DNA from: an uncultured Oceanospirillaceae bacterium
GTDB lineage: Bacteria > Pseudomonadota > Gammaproteobacteria > Pseudomonadales > Balneatricaceae
NCBI GenBank assembly: GCA_937138495.1
Contig: CAKZPE010000019.1
Coordinates: forward strand, 23,343-87,342
DNA: 64,000 nucleotides
Direction: 5' to 3'
A program made the position numbers and the translations under genes. Below are positions 1-10,382 of the stretch, piece by piece; the stretch's first letter is position 1; every line of letters starts with the position of its first letter. The notes under the pieces were generated by a model. That model was not told the origin of the DNA. It saw nothing but the letters and a program-made list of their open reading frames with translations, and did not search any database.

Positions 1-8
1 CATAGATA

Positions 9-47
9 TTTGAAATAACGGCCTTTTGACGTGGCCGTTATGTCAAA
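9..47. other. Strong stem-loop (ATAACGGCC / GGCCGTTAT, extended by TTTGA/TCAAA)
   Basis: Perfect 9-bp inverted repeat at 15-23/33-41 plus an outer 5-bp arm; no clear U-tract. Confidence 0.5.
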
Positions 48-361
48 TAACAGAGATACGTTATGTCGCTGAGGTTTCAGTTGAGAATAATGTGTGGCAC
101 AAAACGGGATCGATCCTGCGTGATCTGGTGGCTGTCTTTCCGGGCTGACATGCCGGCAGGGCGGTTTTAACCAGAACACGGCATCTTCTGAGGTAAATCT
201 CCGAAGTCTGCCCTGACCGGCTTCTATTCATCGTAAGGGGTCACAAACGCGTAGATGAACTTGCAAGCCAGTAACAGGCCGGTGGCAACGGCAAATTACA
301 GGGCAAAGTTAATAAGCCCTGTAAGTGAGGTGAGCATGCATAACCCCTTTAGCAGTGGGGC

Positions 362-1402
362 TTAAAACGAATCCCAGTTGAGCTGGTTAATCCGCTCATC
401 GGCAATGTAATACAGTGTACTTCCCGGTGTAACGGATTGCTCCAGGGCCGGGTTGAGTTCGATGTTGTCATATCCCTGGCTGGAAATACCGATCAGTGTA
501 GCGGCATATTCTTCTTTCAGCTTCAGGAAAATATCCCGTACGGTGACGGTTTTACTGGCACCGAACTGCACAGAGTATTGTGTCATTCCACTGTGCACAT
601 CCAGTAGCTGGTGGTGCAGTGCACTGGACCCCGGATCCATGGCGGATTTCGCCAGCATTTCGATTGCCACAGACGGCATGCATTCAATGTTCGGGCAATG
701 TGCTTTCAGCAGCTTGCCCAGGCTTTCTTCTTTAAAGTAAGCAATGATGTGGGCATCAGGATTCTGAGCTGAGCAGTACAGCGCTGTTGTCATGGTCAGA
801 TCATCTTCGGGATTGTCAATGATGATGCAACTGGCCTGCTTTAAGGCTGCGCGGGATATCTGCTCATCATTATTAAAGCTGTTAACTTTGATAAAACCGA
901 TTTCTTCAGGTAGCGGATTTTCGATATCTGCTTTTACACACAGCGCAACCCGCTGGGTGTCATGGTGATATTCAATCTCCCGTAACAGCAAGCGGATCAG
1001 TTGTAATGTACGCTCATTATTCCAGCCGATGATCAGAATATGCCCGGTGTAATCTAACGTTTTCAAACCTTTTAACCCCTTTCGCCATTGGAATGAAACA
1101 AATGCTGCCAGCCTGCCGACAGCCAGACCGAACAGCCCCAGGCCGAACGGAATGACAAATAAAGAAACAATGTATTTGCCGGCGGCTGTTGTGGGTGAAA
1201 AATCCCCATAACCGACGGTAGAAGCGGTGACGATCATCCAGTAGATGAAATCAGCTCCGTTCAGTAATGCCTGTTCACCTGCCAGTTGGAGTAATCCCCA
1301 ACTCAGCACAATATAGAATGTAATTGCCAGTACGATGCTGTACCAGCGTAAATCCATAAAGTGCCGGAGAAAGACTTTCTTAATTCTGAAGAGCAAAGGC
1401 AT
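362..1402 (-). CDS. Potassium channel protein with pore (TVGYGDFSP) and C-terminal TrkA-N/RCK-like domain
   Basis: Selectivity filter TVGYGD, flanking TM segments, then a Rossmann-like region (HILIIGWNNERTLQLIRLL). Confidence 0.88.
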   Translation of the reverse strand: MPLLFRIKKVFLRHFMDLRWYSIVLAITFYIVLSWGLLQLAGEQALLNGADFIYWMIVTASTVGYGDFSPTTAAGKYIVSLFVIPFGLGLFGLAVGRLAAFVSFQWRKGLKGLKTLDYTGHILIIGWNNERTLQLIRLLLREIEYHHDTQRVALCVKADIENPLPEEIGFIKVNSFNNDEQISRAALKQASCIIIDNPEDDLTMTTALYCSAQNPDAHIIAYFKEESLGKLLKAHCPNIECMPSVAIEMLAKSAMDPGSSALHHQLLDVHSGMTQYSVQFGASKTVTVRDIFLKLKEEYAATLIGISSQGYDNIELNPALEQSVTPGSTLYYIADERINQLNWDSF

Positions 1403-2009
1403 TGGTCCGGATTACCTCTGTATATGACTCGTTTCAGACGTTCTAAAACGCCAATTTACCTAAATTTTTCAACAGTATGAAGGGGCTTTGGCGAAGATGG
1501 AAGTCCTGATCATACTGGCTGTTAATCATAGGGAAAATCTTCAGAAAACTCTTTTGTGTTTCGCTCTGTATATTCATCCTGCGATGTGTGGATAAGCTTT
1601 AGGAAAGAATAGATTGTTTGAGGCGGTTCCTGTTGGGGGGGCTGCTTTTTTCAGACATGATTCAGATTGTTATGTTTGGATAATCAGGCTTATGCAAACT
1701 GTACTTTACAGCTGCCTGAAATCTTTATTGGGAAGATTTTTTTAAAGTTCCCGTTTTGTTAAAATCGCCCGTAGATTCTACGTTCACAGGCCATTTTCCG
1801 GTGGTGTATTCATCTTGTATCAAGCACTTTTGTTGTAAAAATGTGTCTCAGAATGACACGTGCTACAAACCTTTGCTGCGAAATAAGGTTATGATTATGT
1901 GGCACATTTTTTATGTTGTTGTTTTGTTTGAATTTCTATGAATAAGGAACGCTTTGTGCATTCTTTTTAGAAGTTTAAATTAATTGTCAGGTATTCAAGC
2001 GAGGTCGGT

Positions 2010-5000
2010 ATGGTCGATACCAGGAATGATGTAGTCATTATCAGTGTTGAAGGTGATGTGATTTTGTTGTCGGAAGACGGCAAACTGCGCGCTGCAACGG
2101 CTGAAGAACAGCTACATCCTGGTGACAAGATAATCACGGCAGACAACAGTGCAGTGGTTGTGAGTCTGAGTAATGGTGAAGAGCGCCTGCCATCAGACAG
2201 TACCGCGCTGGTAGTGGTTGATCCGAAAACCGGCGACGTCAGCCTGAATGTACAGTCGCTGTCTGGTCAGTCTGAAATTGAAGGTGAGCTGTCAGCCATT
2301 GAGCAACTGATTCTTGCCGGGGCCGACCCGACCGAATTACTGGAAGAAACGGCTGCTGGCGCGCAGGGTGGTAATGGTGCAGCCAGCGATGGTGGCTTTA
2401 ATACTCTGGGGGAAATAACCCGTAGCGGCGAATCTGTGATTGCCAGTTCAGGTTTTGAAAGTGATGTCACTGAAAATCCAAATGATATCGACGATGAGAC
2501 CTCGCCTTTCATTGATATTAATAATTTACAGCCGATTCTGACCGATCTGGTTATTAACCTGACGGCAGCCGACGATGAAGCAACAACTGCAGAAGACAAT
2601 GCTGTCAGCAGTACTGTAGCCGCGAATGACAGCACCACCAGTGGCGGCGTGCTGACCTACGCAGTTACTACCGGCGTCAGTAATGGCACTCTGGTATTTA
2701 ATGCTGACGGCACTTTTACCTACACACCGAATGCTAATTTTAATGGCGCTGACAGTTTTACCTACACAGTAACTGATCTGTTTGGCAATGAGACGGCGAC
2801 TCAAACAGTTACGCTGAATGTGACGCCGGTCACTGATCTGACCGCTGCCGATGATACGGCCACTACCGATGAAGATACGGCCCTTAACGGCAGTGTGGCG
2901 GGCAATGACTCGACAACCAGCGGCGGCACACTGACGTATGCCGTTGCAAGTGGTGTATCGAACGGCACCTTAGCCTTCAATACTGATGGTAGTTATACCT
3001 ATACTCCGAACGCTAACTTCAATGGTTCAGACAGTTTCACCTATACAGTAACTGACGCGGCGAGCGGTGAAAGCTCCACTCAGACCGTGAATATCACTGT
3101 AGATCCGGTCACAGATCTGACTGCTGCCGATGATACAGCGACCACCAACGAAGACACCGCAGTAAACGGCAGTGTGGCGGGCAATGACTCTACAACCAGT
3201 GGCGGCACACTGACGTATGCAGTAGCCAGCGGTGTGAGCAATGGTACTTTGGCCTTCAATATTGACGGCACCTACACCTACACGCCAGATGCTAACTTCA
3301 ATGGTTCTGACAGCTTCACCTATACAGTGACTGACGCGGCCAGCGGTGAGAGCCTGACACAAACTGTTGTGATTACGGTTAACCCGGTTACCGACCTGGT
3401 TGCAGCGGATGACACGGCGACGACTAGCGAAGACACGGCAGTGAATGGTTCAGTGGCGGGCAATGACTCTACAACCAGTGGCGGTACACTGACGTATGCT
3501 GTTGCCAGCGGTGTGAGCAACGGCACCTTGGCTTTCAGTACCGACGGTACTTATACCTATACTCCGAACGCTAACTTCAACGGTTCAGACAGCTTTACCT
3601 ATACCGTGACCGACGCGGCGAGCGGTGAGAGCCTGACTCAGACAGTGAGTATTACGGTCGATCCTGCCGGTGATTTAACTGCAGGGGATGACACCGCAAC
3701 TACCAGCGAAGACACGGCAGTCAACGGCAGTGTAGCGGGCAATGACAGCACCACCAGTGGCGGCACACTGACGTATGCAGTAGCCAGTGGAGTATCGAAC
3801 GGCACCTTGGCTTTCAATACTGACGGTACTTATACCTACACGCCGGATGCGAACTTCAACGGTTCAGACAGCTTTACCTATACCGTAACCGACGCGGCCA
3901 GCGGCGAGAGCCTGACTCAGACGGTGAACATCACTGTTGATCCGGTGACCGATCTGATCGCAGCAGACGATACGGCGACGACTAACGAAGATACGGCGGT
4001 AAACGGTTCAGTTGCTGGCAATGACTCTACAACCAGTGGCGGCACGCTGACTTACGCCGTAGCCAGTGGTGTGAGCAATGGTACTTTGGCCTTCAATACT
4101 GACGGTAGTTATACCTACACGCCGAACGCTAACTTTAATGGTTCAGACAGCTTTACCTATACCGTAACCGACGCGGCGAGCGGTGAGAGCTCCACTCAGG
4201 CCGTGAACATTACGGTCGATCCGGTCACTGACCTGGTCGCAGCAGACGATACGGCGACGACTAACGAAGATACCGCAGTCAACGGTTCAGTCGCTGGCAA
4301 TGACAGCACCACCAGTGGCGGCACGCTGACCTATGCCGTAGCCAGCGGAGTATCGAACGGCACCTTAGCCTTCAATACCGACGGTACTTATACCTATACG
4401 CCAGACGCCAACTTCAACGGCAGTGACAGCTTTACGTACACAGTAACCGATGCGGCGAGCGGTGAAAGCTCCACTCAGACCGTGAACATTACGGTCGATC
4501 CGGTCACTGACCTGGTCGCAGCAGACGATACGGCAACTACCAACGAAGACACGGCAGTAAACGGTTCAGTCGCTGGCAATGACAGCACCACCAGTGGCGG
4601 CACGCTGACTTACGCCGTAGCCAGCGGAGTATCGAATGGCACTTTAGCCTTCAACACCGACGGCACTTATACCTACACGCCGGATGCGAACTTCAACGGC
4701 AGTGATAGCTTCACCTACACCGTAACGGACGCGGCGAGCGGCGAGAGCCTGACCCGAACGGTGAACATCACCGTTAATCCTGTGACGGATTTAACTGCGG
4801 CGGATGATACTGCCACCACCAATGAAGACACCGCAGTCAATGGTTCAGTTGCTGGCAATGACAATACAACCAGTGGTGGCACGCTGACGTATGCCGTTGC
4901 AAGTGGTGTATCGAATGGCACCTTAGCCTTCAACACCGACGGCACTTATACCTACACGCCAGACGCTAACTTCAACGGCTCTGACAGCTTCACTTATACA

Positions 5001-8000
5001 GTGACTGACGCGACCAGTGGTGAGAGCCTGACTCAGACGGTGAACATCACTGTTGATCCGGTGACTGATCTGGTCGCAGCAGACGATACGGCGACGACCA
5101 ACGAAGATACCGCAGTGAATGGCAGTGTGGCGGGCAATGACAGCACCACCAGTGGCGGCACGCTGACTTACGCAGTAGCCAGCGGTGTATCGAACGGCAC
5201 TTTAGCCTTCAATACTGATGGTAGTTATACCTACACGCCGAATGCTAACTTTAACGGTTCAGACAGCTTTACCTACACCGTAACCGACGCGGCGAGCGGC
5301 GAGAGCCTGACTCAGACGGTAAACATTACCGTTGATCCGGTCACTGACCTGGTCGCAGCCGATGATACGGCAACGACTAACGAAGATACGGCGGTAAACG
5401 GTTCAGTTGCTGGCAATGACTCTACAACCAGTGGCGGCACGCTGACGTATGCAGTAGCCAGTAGTGTGAGCAACGGCACCTTAGCCTTCAACACTGACGG
5501 TACTTATACCTACACGCCGGATGCGAACTTCAACGGTTCTGACAGCTTCACCTATACCGTGACCGACGCGGCGAGCGGTGAGAGCCTGACTCAGACGGTA
5601 AACATCACCGTTGATCCGGTCACGGACCTGGTCGCAGCCGATGACACTGCCACCACCAATGAAGACACGGCAGTCAACGGTTCAGTGGCGGGCAATGACT
5701 CTACAACCAGTGGCGGCACACTGACGTATGCAGTAGCCAGCGGAGTATCGAACGGCACTTTAGCCTTCAACACCGACGGTACTTATACCTACACGCCGGA
5801 TGCGAACTTCAATGGTTCAGACAGCTTTACCTATACCGTAACCGATGCCGCGAGCGGCGAGAGCCTGACTCAGACGGTGAATATTACCGTTGATCCGGTG
5901 ACGGATTTAACTGCAGCGGATGACACTGCCACTACCAATGAAGACATGGCAGTGAACGGCAGTGTGGCGGGCAATGACAGCACCACCAGTGGCGGCACAC
6001 TGACGTATGCAGTAGCCAGCGGAGTATCGAACGGCACCTTAGCCTTCAATAGCGACGGTACTTATACCTACACGCCGAACGCTAACTTCAACGGTTCAGA
6101 CAGCTTTACCTATACCGTGACCGATGCTGCGAGCGGCGAGAGCCTGACCCAGACAGTGAACATCACTGTTGATCCGGTGACGGATTTAACTGCGGCGGAT
6201 GATACAGCGACCACCAATGAAGACACCGCAGTCAACGGTTCCGTGGCGGGCAATGACAGCACCACCAGTGGCGGCACGCTGACCTATGCAGTAGCCAGCG
6301 GAGTATCGAATGGCACTTTAGCCTTCAATACCGACGGTACTTACACCTATACCCCAGACGCTAACTTCAACGGCAGCGACAGCTTCACCTATACAGTGAC
6401 TGACGCGGCCAGTGGCGAAAGCTTAACGCAGACCGTTAACCTGACAGTCGATCCGGTTGCTGATCTGACAGCAGGCGATGACAGTGCTTCTACCGCGGAA
6501 GATATTCCGTTAAACGGTTCGGTTGCCGGTAATGACTCAACCACCAGTGGCGGTACGCTGACATATACCATGGCAACGGATGTATCTGATGGCACTCTGG
6601 TGTTCAACACCGATGGCACCTACACCTATACGCCGGATGAAAACTTTAGCGGCAATGACAGTTTTACCTATACCGTGACAGACAGCCTGACCGGTGAAAG
6701 TCTTACCCGGACCGTGGCGCTACAGGTTACACCGGTTGCCGATACGCCAGATCTGTGGGTTGTCCCTAATGTGCAGGGGGTGTATCAGTCGCTGACGCAG
6801 ATAAACACCTCAGCCAATGTTACTCAGGCAAATATTGAAAGTCAGCTGGGTCTGAACAACGGGGTACTGGATACCTTTAATCCGCCATCCGGTGCTGTTA
6901 CTGATAACGGTAACGTGAATGCAACCCGCGGTGAGGTGGTGTCTTATGAAGCGAATCTCGAAAGCGGAGATTCACTGGCGCTGGACTGGACCTTTAACAA
7001 TGGTGAGAACAGTCAGAATGATATCAGCCGGGGCTTCAACGATCTGGCCTTTGCTGTTATCACCGATCCGAACGGCAACACCAGCATAGTACAGCTGAGT
7101 TCTTCTGAGCAGGTCTGGACCAGTTCCGGCGCAGGCAGTGCGTCCGGTACGCAGACACTGAATGCAACTGTTGCCGGTACATATAAAGTTTCCTTCATTG
7201 TGATGAACGGCCGGGACCAGAGCGTACATTCAAATCTGAATGTAACCGGCTATCAGCTTACCCAGTCAGACGGTACGGTTCTGAACGAAGCATCGGTTCC
7301 TTTGGCGATTTCAGCAAATCTGACGGACAGCTCCGAAACACTGACTGTACAGATCAGCGGTGTACCTGCCGGTGCAACTCTGAGTGCAGGTACCAATAAC
7401 GGAGGTGGCGTCTGGACAGTTACCCAAGCTGAACTGGCAGGGCTGATGTTGACCCCGGCAAGTGGATTTACCGGCAACATTAATCTGACGGTAACCGCGA
7501 CCTCCACAGAGAGTGACGGTACGACCAGTACCGCCACTGAAAACATTACGGTAAATATTGCCCAGACCACCAATAATCAGGCGGGTAACCAGGGGAATAA
7601 CACCCTCAATGGCACTGGCAATAACGATAATATTGACGGCTCCGGGGGGAACGATACCCTGAACGGCAATAACGGTAATGACCTGCTGTCAGGGGGCACC
7701 GGCAATGACACCCTTAATGGTGGCAGCGGTAATGATGTGCTTGATGGCGGTACCGGTAACGATACCCTGAACGGTAATTCCGGTCATGATCAGCTTCGCG
7801 GCGGGGCGGGAACCGATACCCTGACCGGCGGCAGCGGCAATGACATTATCTGGGGTGATGCCGGTGATGACACTATTTTTGGTGGTTTAGGTACTGACCA
7901 GTTGTCAGGCGGTGACGGGGCAGACCGGTTCACGTATCTGTCTTCGGATGTGGGCAGCAGTGTTGAGATCGATGCCATACTGGATTTTGATCAGAGTGAA

Positions 8001-8273
8001 GGTGATGTGCTGGATCTGACCAGCCTGCTGAATACCGCTGAAACTGCTAATAATCTGGATGCTTACCTGAACTTTGAGAAGGTCGGTAACGATACTCTGG
8101 TGCATATCAACAGCGACGGTGATTATGTTGCCGGTAACTCAGTTTCGCAGGAGAGCAGTAAGGATGACATGGTTATCCGTCTGCAGAATGTTGATCTGAC
8201 CAATAACGGCGGCAACACAGATCTGGATATCCTCCAGCAAATGCTGACCGCCGGCAATCTGGAAACGATGTAG
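2010..8273 (+). CDS. Giant LapA-type retention-module / cadherin-like repeat / RTX adhesin
   Basis: 2087 aa; N-terminal retention module (VVIISVEGDVILLSEDG...LHPGDKI), TAAG motif, about 15 x 93-aa repeats, then C-terminal GGxGxDxLxGG repeats. Confidence 0.93.
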   Translation: MVDTRNDVVIISVEGDVILLSEDGKLRAATAEEQLHPGDKIITADNSAVVVSLSNGEERLPSDSTALVVVDPKTGDVSLNVQSLSGQSEIEGELSAIEQLILAGADPTELLEETAAGAQGGNGAASDGGFNTLGEITRSGESVIASSGFESDVTENPNDIDDETSPFIDINNLQPILTDLVINLTAADDEATTAEDNAVSSTVAANDSTTSGGVLTYAVTTGVSNGTLVFNADGTFTYTPNANFNGADSFTYTVTDLFGNETATQTVTLNVTPVTDLTAADDTATTDEDTALNGSVAGNDSTTSGGTLTYAVASGVSNGTLAFNTDGSYTYTPNANFNGSDSFTYTVTDAASGESSTQTVNITVDPVTDLTAADDTATTNEDTAVNGSVAGNDSTTSGGTLTYAVASGVSNGTLAFNIDGTYTYTPDANFNGSDSFTYTVTDAASGESLTQTVVITVNPVTDLVAADDTATTSEDTAVNGSVAGNDSTTSGGTLTYAVASGVSNGTLAFSTDGTYTYTPNANFNGSDSFTYTVTDAASGESLTQTVSITVDPAGDLTAGDDTATTSEDTAVNGSVAGNDSTTSGGTLTYAVASGVSNGTLAFNTDGTYTYTPDANFNGSDSFTYTVTDAASGESLTQTVNITVDPVTDLIAADDTATTNEDTAVNGSVAGNDSTTSGGTLTYAVASGVSNGTLAFNTDGSYTYTPNANFNGSDSFTYTVTDAASGESSTQAVNITVDPVTDLVAADDTATTNEDTAVNGSVAGNDSTTSGGTLTYAVASGVSNGTLAFNTDGTYTYTPDANFNGSDSFTYTVTDAASGESSTQTVNITVDPVTDLVAADDTATTNEDTAVNGSVAGNDSTTSGGTLTYAVASGVSNGTLAFNTDGTYTYTPDANFNGSDSFTYTVTDAASGESLTRTVNITVNPVTDLTAADDTATTNEDTAVNGSVAGNDNTTSGGTLTYAVASGVSNGTLAFNTDGTYTYTPDANFNGSDSFTYTVTDATSGESLTQTVNITVDPVTDLVAADDTATTNEDTAVNGSVAGNDSTTSGGTLTYAVASGVSNGTLAFNTDGSYTYTPNANFNGSDSFTYTVTDAASGESLTQTVNITVDPVTDLVAADDTATTNEDTAVNGSVAGNDSTTSGGTLTYAVASSVSNGTLAFNTDGTYTYTPDANFNGSDSFTYTVTDAASGESLTQTVNITVDPVTDLVAADDTATTNEDTAVNGSVAGNDSTTSGGTLTYAVASGVSNGTLAFNTDGTYTYTPDANFNGSDSFTYTVTDAASGESLTQTVNITVDPVTDLTAADDTATTNEDMAVNGSVAGNDSTTSGGTLTYAVASGVSNGTLAFNSDGTYTYTPNANFNGSDSFTYTVTDAASGESLTQTVNITVDPVTDLTAADDTATTNEDTAVNGSVAGNDSTTSGGTLTYAVASGVSNGTLAFNTDGTYTYTPDANFNGSDSFTYTVTDAASGESLTQTVNLTVDPVADLTAGDDSASTAEDIPLNGSVAGNDSTTSGGTLTYTMATDVSDGTLVFNTDGTYTYTPDENFSGNDSFTYTVTDSLTGESLTRTVALQVTPVADTPDLWVVPNVQGVYQSLTQINTSANVTQANIESQLGLNNGVLDTFNPPSGAVTDNGNVNATRGEVVSYEANLESGDSLALDWTFNNGENSQNDISRGFNDLAFAVITDPNGNTSIVQLSSSEQVWTSSGAGSASGTQTLNATVAGTYKVSFIVMNGRDQSVHSNLNVTGYQLTQSDGTVLNEASVPLAISANLTDSSETLTVQISGVPAGATLSAGTNNGGGVWTVTQAELAGLMLTPASGFTGNINLTVTATSTESDGTTSTATENITVNIAQTTNNQAGNQGNNTLNGTGNNDNIDGSGGNDTLNGNNGNDLLSGGTGNDTLNGGSGNDVLDGGTGNDTLNGNSGHDQLRGGAGTDTLTGGSGNDIIWGDAGDDTIFGGLGTDQLSGGDGADRFTYLSSDVGSSVEIDAILDFDQSEGDVLDLTSLLNTAETANNLDAYLNFEKVGNDTLVHINSDGDYVAGNSVSQESSKDDMVIRLQNVDLTNNGGNTDLDILQQMLTAGNLETM
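2557..6741 (+). repeat. About 15 tandem copies of a 279-bp (93-aa) coding repeat
   Basis: Unit DLTAADDTATTNEDTAVNGSVAGNDSTTSGGTLTYAVASGVSNGTLAFNTDGTYTYTPDANFNGSDSFTYTVTDAASGESLTQTVNITVDPVT recurs almost unchanged; spacing of 279 bp seen between successive GATCTGAC-type starts. Confidence 0.92.
7590..7925 (+). repeat. RTX calcium-binding nonapeptide repeats (within the adhesin CDS)
   Basis: Translation GNDTLNGGSGNDVLDGGTGNDTLNG... with the GGxGxDxLx pattern. Confidence 0.9.
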
Positions 8274-8304
8274 GATTGAGCAGCAGGAAGAAATTCTGAG
8301 CATC

Positions 8305-8342
8305 AAAAAACCACCGTCCGTTACCGGAGGGTGGTTTTTTAT
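8305..8342 (+). terminator. Rho-independent terminator after the adhesin
   Basis: AAAAAACCACCGTCCGTTACCGGAGGGTGGTTTTTT. Confidence 0.85.
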
Positions 8343-8369
8343 TGTCTGAATTTACGTATCAGATCCGGC

Positions 8370-9086
8370 TTACCAGGGAATGATTTTACCGTTATATTCC
8401 AGAAACTGGCCGCTCTGTTCAGGGCCTGCCTGCAGTAAAACCTGCTGTAGTCCCGCAACGCTTTCGGCGGTGCTGATCAGTGCATCAGGGCCGCCCATTT
8501 CCGTTTGTACCCAGCCCGGGTGCAAACTGACAACGCTGATATCCAGCGGCGCTAAATCAATGGATAAGCTTTTAACGACCTGATTCACAGCGGTTTTCGA
8601 TGAGCGGTAGATGTATCCGCCACCTCCCTGATTATCCGCAATACTGCCCACTTTACTGCTGATCACAGCGATCAGTTTCCGCTGGCTGGCTGCTACCTGC
8701 TGGACAAACGCCTGTGCCAGCATCAGAGGTGCGACTGTGTTTACTTCCAGCACTTCCCGCCAAGCCTGTGGATCAACATCGCCAAAACCGTAAGCTTTCG
8801 GGCCGTATAACCCTGCATTGCTGAGCAGGATGTCGATCGGGGTATCTTTCAGCTGTTCAGACAATGCAGCGACCTGAGTGTAGTCCGTCACATTCAGCTG
8901 AAATATTTCAATATTGCTGTGCTGCCCAGCCAGTGCCTGAAGGTCACTGGCATGTTCAGGTTGTCGGCAGCAAGCCAGTACCCGCCAGTTTGCGGCGGCG
9001 AACCGGCGGGCCAGTTCAAGCCCGATACCCCGGTTGGTGCCGGTGATCAGAATCGTGGAAGTTGTCATTGTCCGAAGCCCTGTCAT
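8370..9086 (-). CDS. Short-chain dehydrogenase/reductase
   Basis: TGTNRGIGLELARRF and YRSSKTAVNQ motifs. Confidence 0.88.
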   Translation of the reverse strand: MTGLRTMTTSTILITGTNRGIGLELARRFAAANWRVLACCRQPEHASDLQALAGQHSNIEIFQLNVTDYTQVAALSEQLKDTPIDILLSNAGLYGPKAYGFGDVDPQAWREVLEVNTVAPLMLAQAFVQQVAASQRKLIAVISSKVGSIADNQGGGGYIYRSSKTAVNQVVKSLSIDLAPLDISVVSLHPGWVQTEMGGPDALISTAESVAGLQQVLLQAGPEQSGQFLEYNGKIIPW

Positions 9087-9114
9087 GAATACATGGCTGG
9101 AGCATATCAGAAAC

Positions 9115-10257
9115 TTAGCGGGTGTTGGCGGGCGGTTCTGCCTGTTTCAGTGCCCGTTGCCAGATACTTTTCATGAAGTTACGTTCCCGGCTGTTCAGTT
9201 CGGGCCATTTAAAATCAAAATTAATACAAGCTTCATTGTGGGGAAGGGTACCGGCAGTTTTCAGATCGTTATAAACAGGTTCGCTGGCGGGAAAACTGTG
9301 AAGTTCCTGGTAGATAGCCTGCGTCTGAAAGCCCGGGTTCAGGGTGAAATTAATCCATTCCTCGGCAATCTTTTTATGCTCTGGCCGCCCCTGCAATGTT
9401 CGGCTGAGGGCGTAGCCATCGATCCATACTGTCGTGCCTTCTTGCGGGCAGGCCATCTTCCAGCGTTCTCCCTGTAAGTGTAAGGCCGGGAATGAAAACC
9501 CCCAGGATGTGGCGAGTGTATTGCCGCTCAGATCACTGGCCTGGTCGACACCGCCCCAGAGATTGCTGGCATTGCTGACCAGGCTGGTCAGCATATGCTT
9601 GATTTCAGGGGTGTTGAGCTTATCCACATTTTTGATGTCCTCAACACTGAGGCCTGATGCCAGCGCTGCGATGTAAATATTGGCTTCGTAATAGTCAGAG
9701 TTGACGGTGTATTGTCCGGCGTAAACCGGGTTCCATAAGCTTTTCCATGAAGCAGGGGCAACGGGCAGCCGCTGCTGGTTATACGCCAGCCCATAGGGTC
9801 CGTAGGTCAGGGGGACAAAGAAAACATCTTCGCTGGCGTCAGCATAGCGGAGTGCTTTCAGTGACGGCATGAGGTCAGCGTAGTTAGGGACATTGTTCAG
9901 ATTGATCGGGATGAGTAACTGGCGGTCGAGAAACTTGTAGCGTGAATCATTAAAGACGCTGTGGCTGGGGGCGATGATATCCGCGCGGTTCGCCCGGATT
10001 GCATTGAAGTAATCATCCGAGGAGTCAACATAAGCAATTTCAAAATTTACTGTCAGGCCATACTTATCAGCAATTGCTTGCCGGAACTGAGTGACCTGTG
10101 AGGTTGGGGCATAGCCCTGCCAGGTAAGCATGCGCAGGGTAAGCGGGTCAGCAGCCAGGGATGTGCTGACCGCTGACAGTATCAGCAAAGCCAGGCGGCA
10201 CACGGATATGTTCATGCGAAACAGCTTTATCGGTGTGAACACTATCGGTCTGAGCAT
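9115..10257 (-). CDS. Extracellular solute-binding protein (PotD/spermidine-putrescine-like)
   Basis: Signal peptide at the probable internal start (MNISVCRLALLILSAVSTSLAA, about 10215); LRMLTWQGYAP...IAPSHSVFND; no permease/ATPase genes adjacent. Confidence 0.75.
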   Translation of the reverse strand: MLRPIVFTPIKLFRMNISVCRLALLILSAVSTSLAADPLTLRMLTWQGYAPTSQVTQFRQAIADKYGLTVNFEIAYVDSSDDYFNAIRANRADIIAPSHSVFNDSRYKFLDRQLLIPINLNNVPNYADLMPSLKALRYADASEDVFFVPLTYGPYGLAYNQQRLPVAPASWKSLWNPVYAGQYTVNSDYYEANIYIAALASGLSVEDIKNVDKLNTPEIKHMLTSLVSNASNLWGGVDQASDLSGNTLATSWGFSFPALHLQGERWKMACPQEGTTVWIDGYALSRTLQGRPEHKKIAEEWINFTLNPGFQTQAIYQELHSFPASEPVYNDLKTAGTLPHNEACINFDFKWPELNSRERNFMKSIWQRALKQAEPPANTR

Positions 10258-10382
10258 TGAGTCCTCGGAAACAGGTATTACATAGCTGATTATAAGTGAG
10301 ATTCAACATTGTAAAAGCCCGGGCCTATCAGAATAGGCAGTCGATGCCGCTGCTGCAGGCCTTGCAGCGGCAGTAGTCGCGA

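Noticed and set aside
3027-6619. Many minus-strand ORFs across the adhesin repeats (e.g. 3080-3271, 4715-4945, 5591-5773)
   Set aside because: They are repeated antisense shadows of the 279-bp repeat with the same translated pattern each time; no independent start signals or families.
2557-6741. CRISPR-like regular repetition
   Set aside because: The 279-bp repeats are contiguous, in frame and encode an adhesin domain; there are no short repeats with unique spacers.
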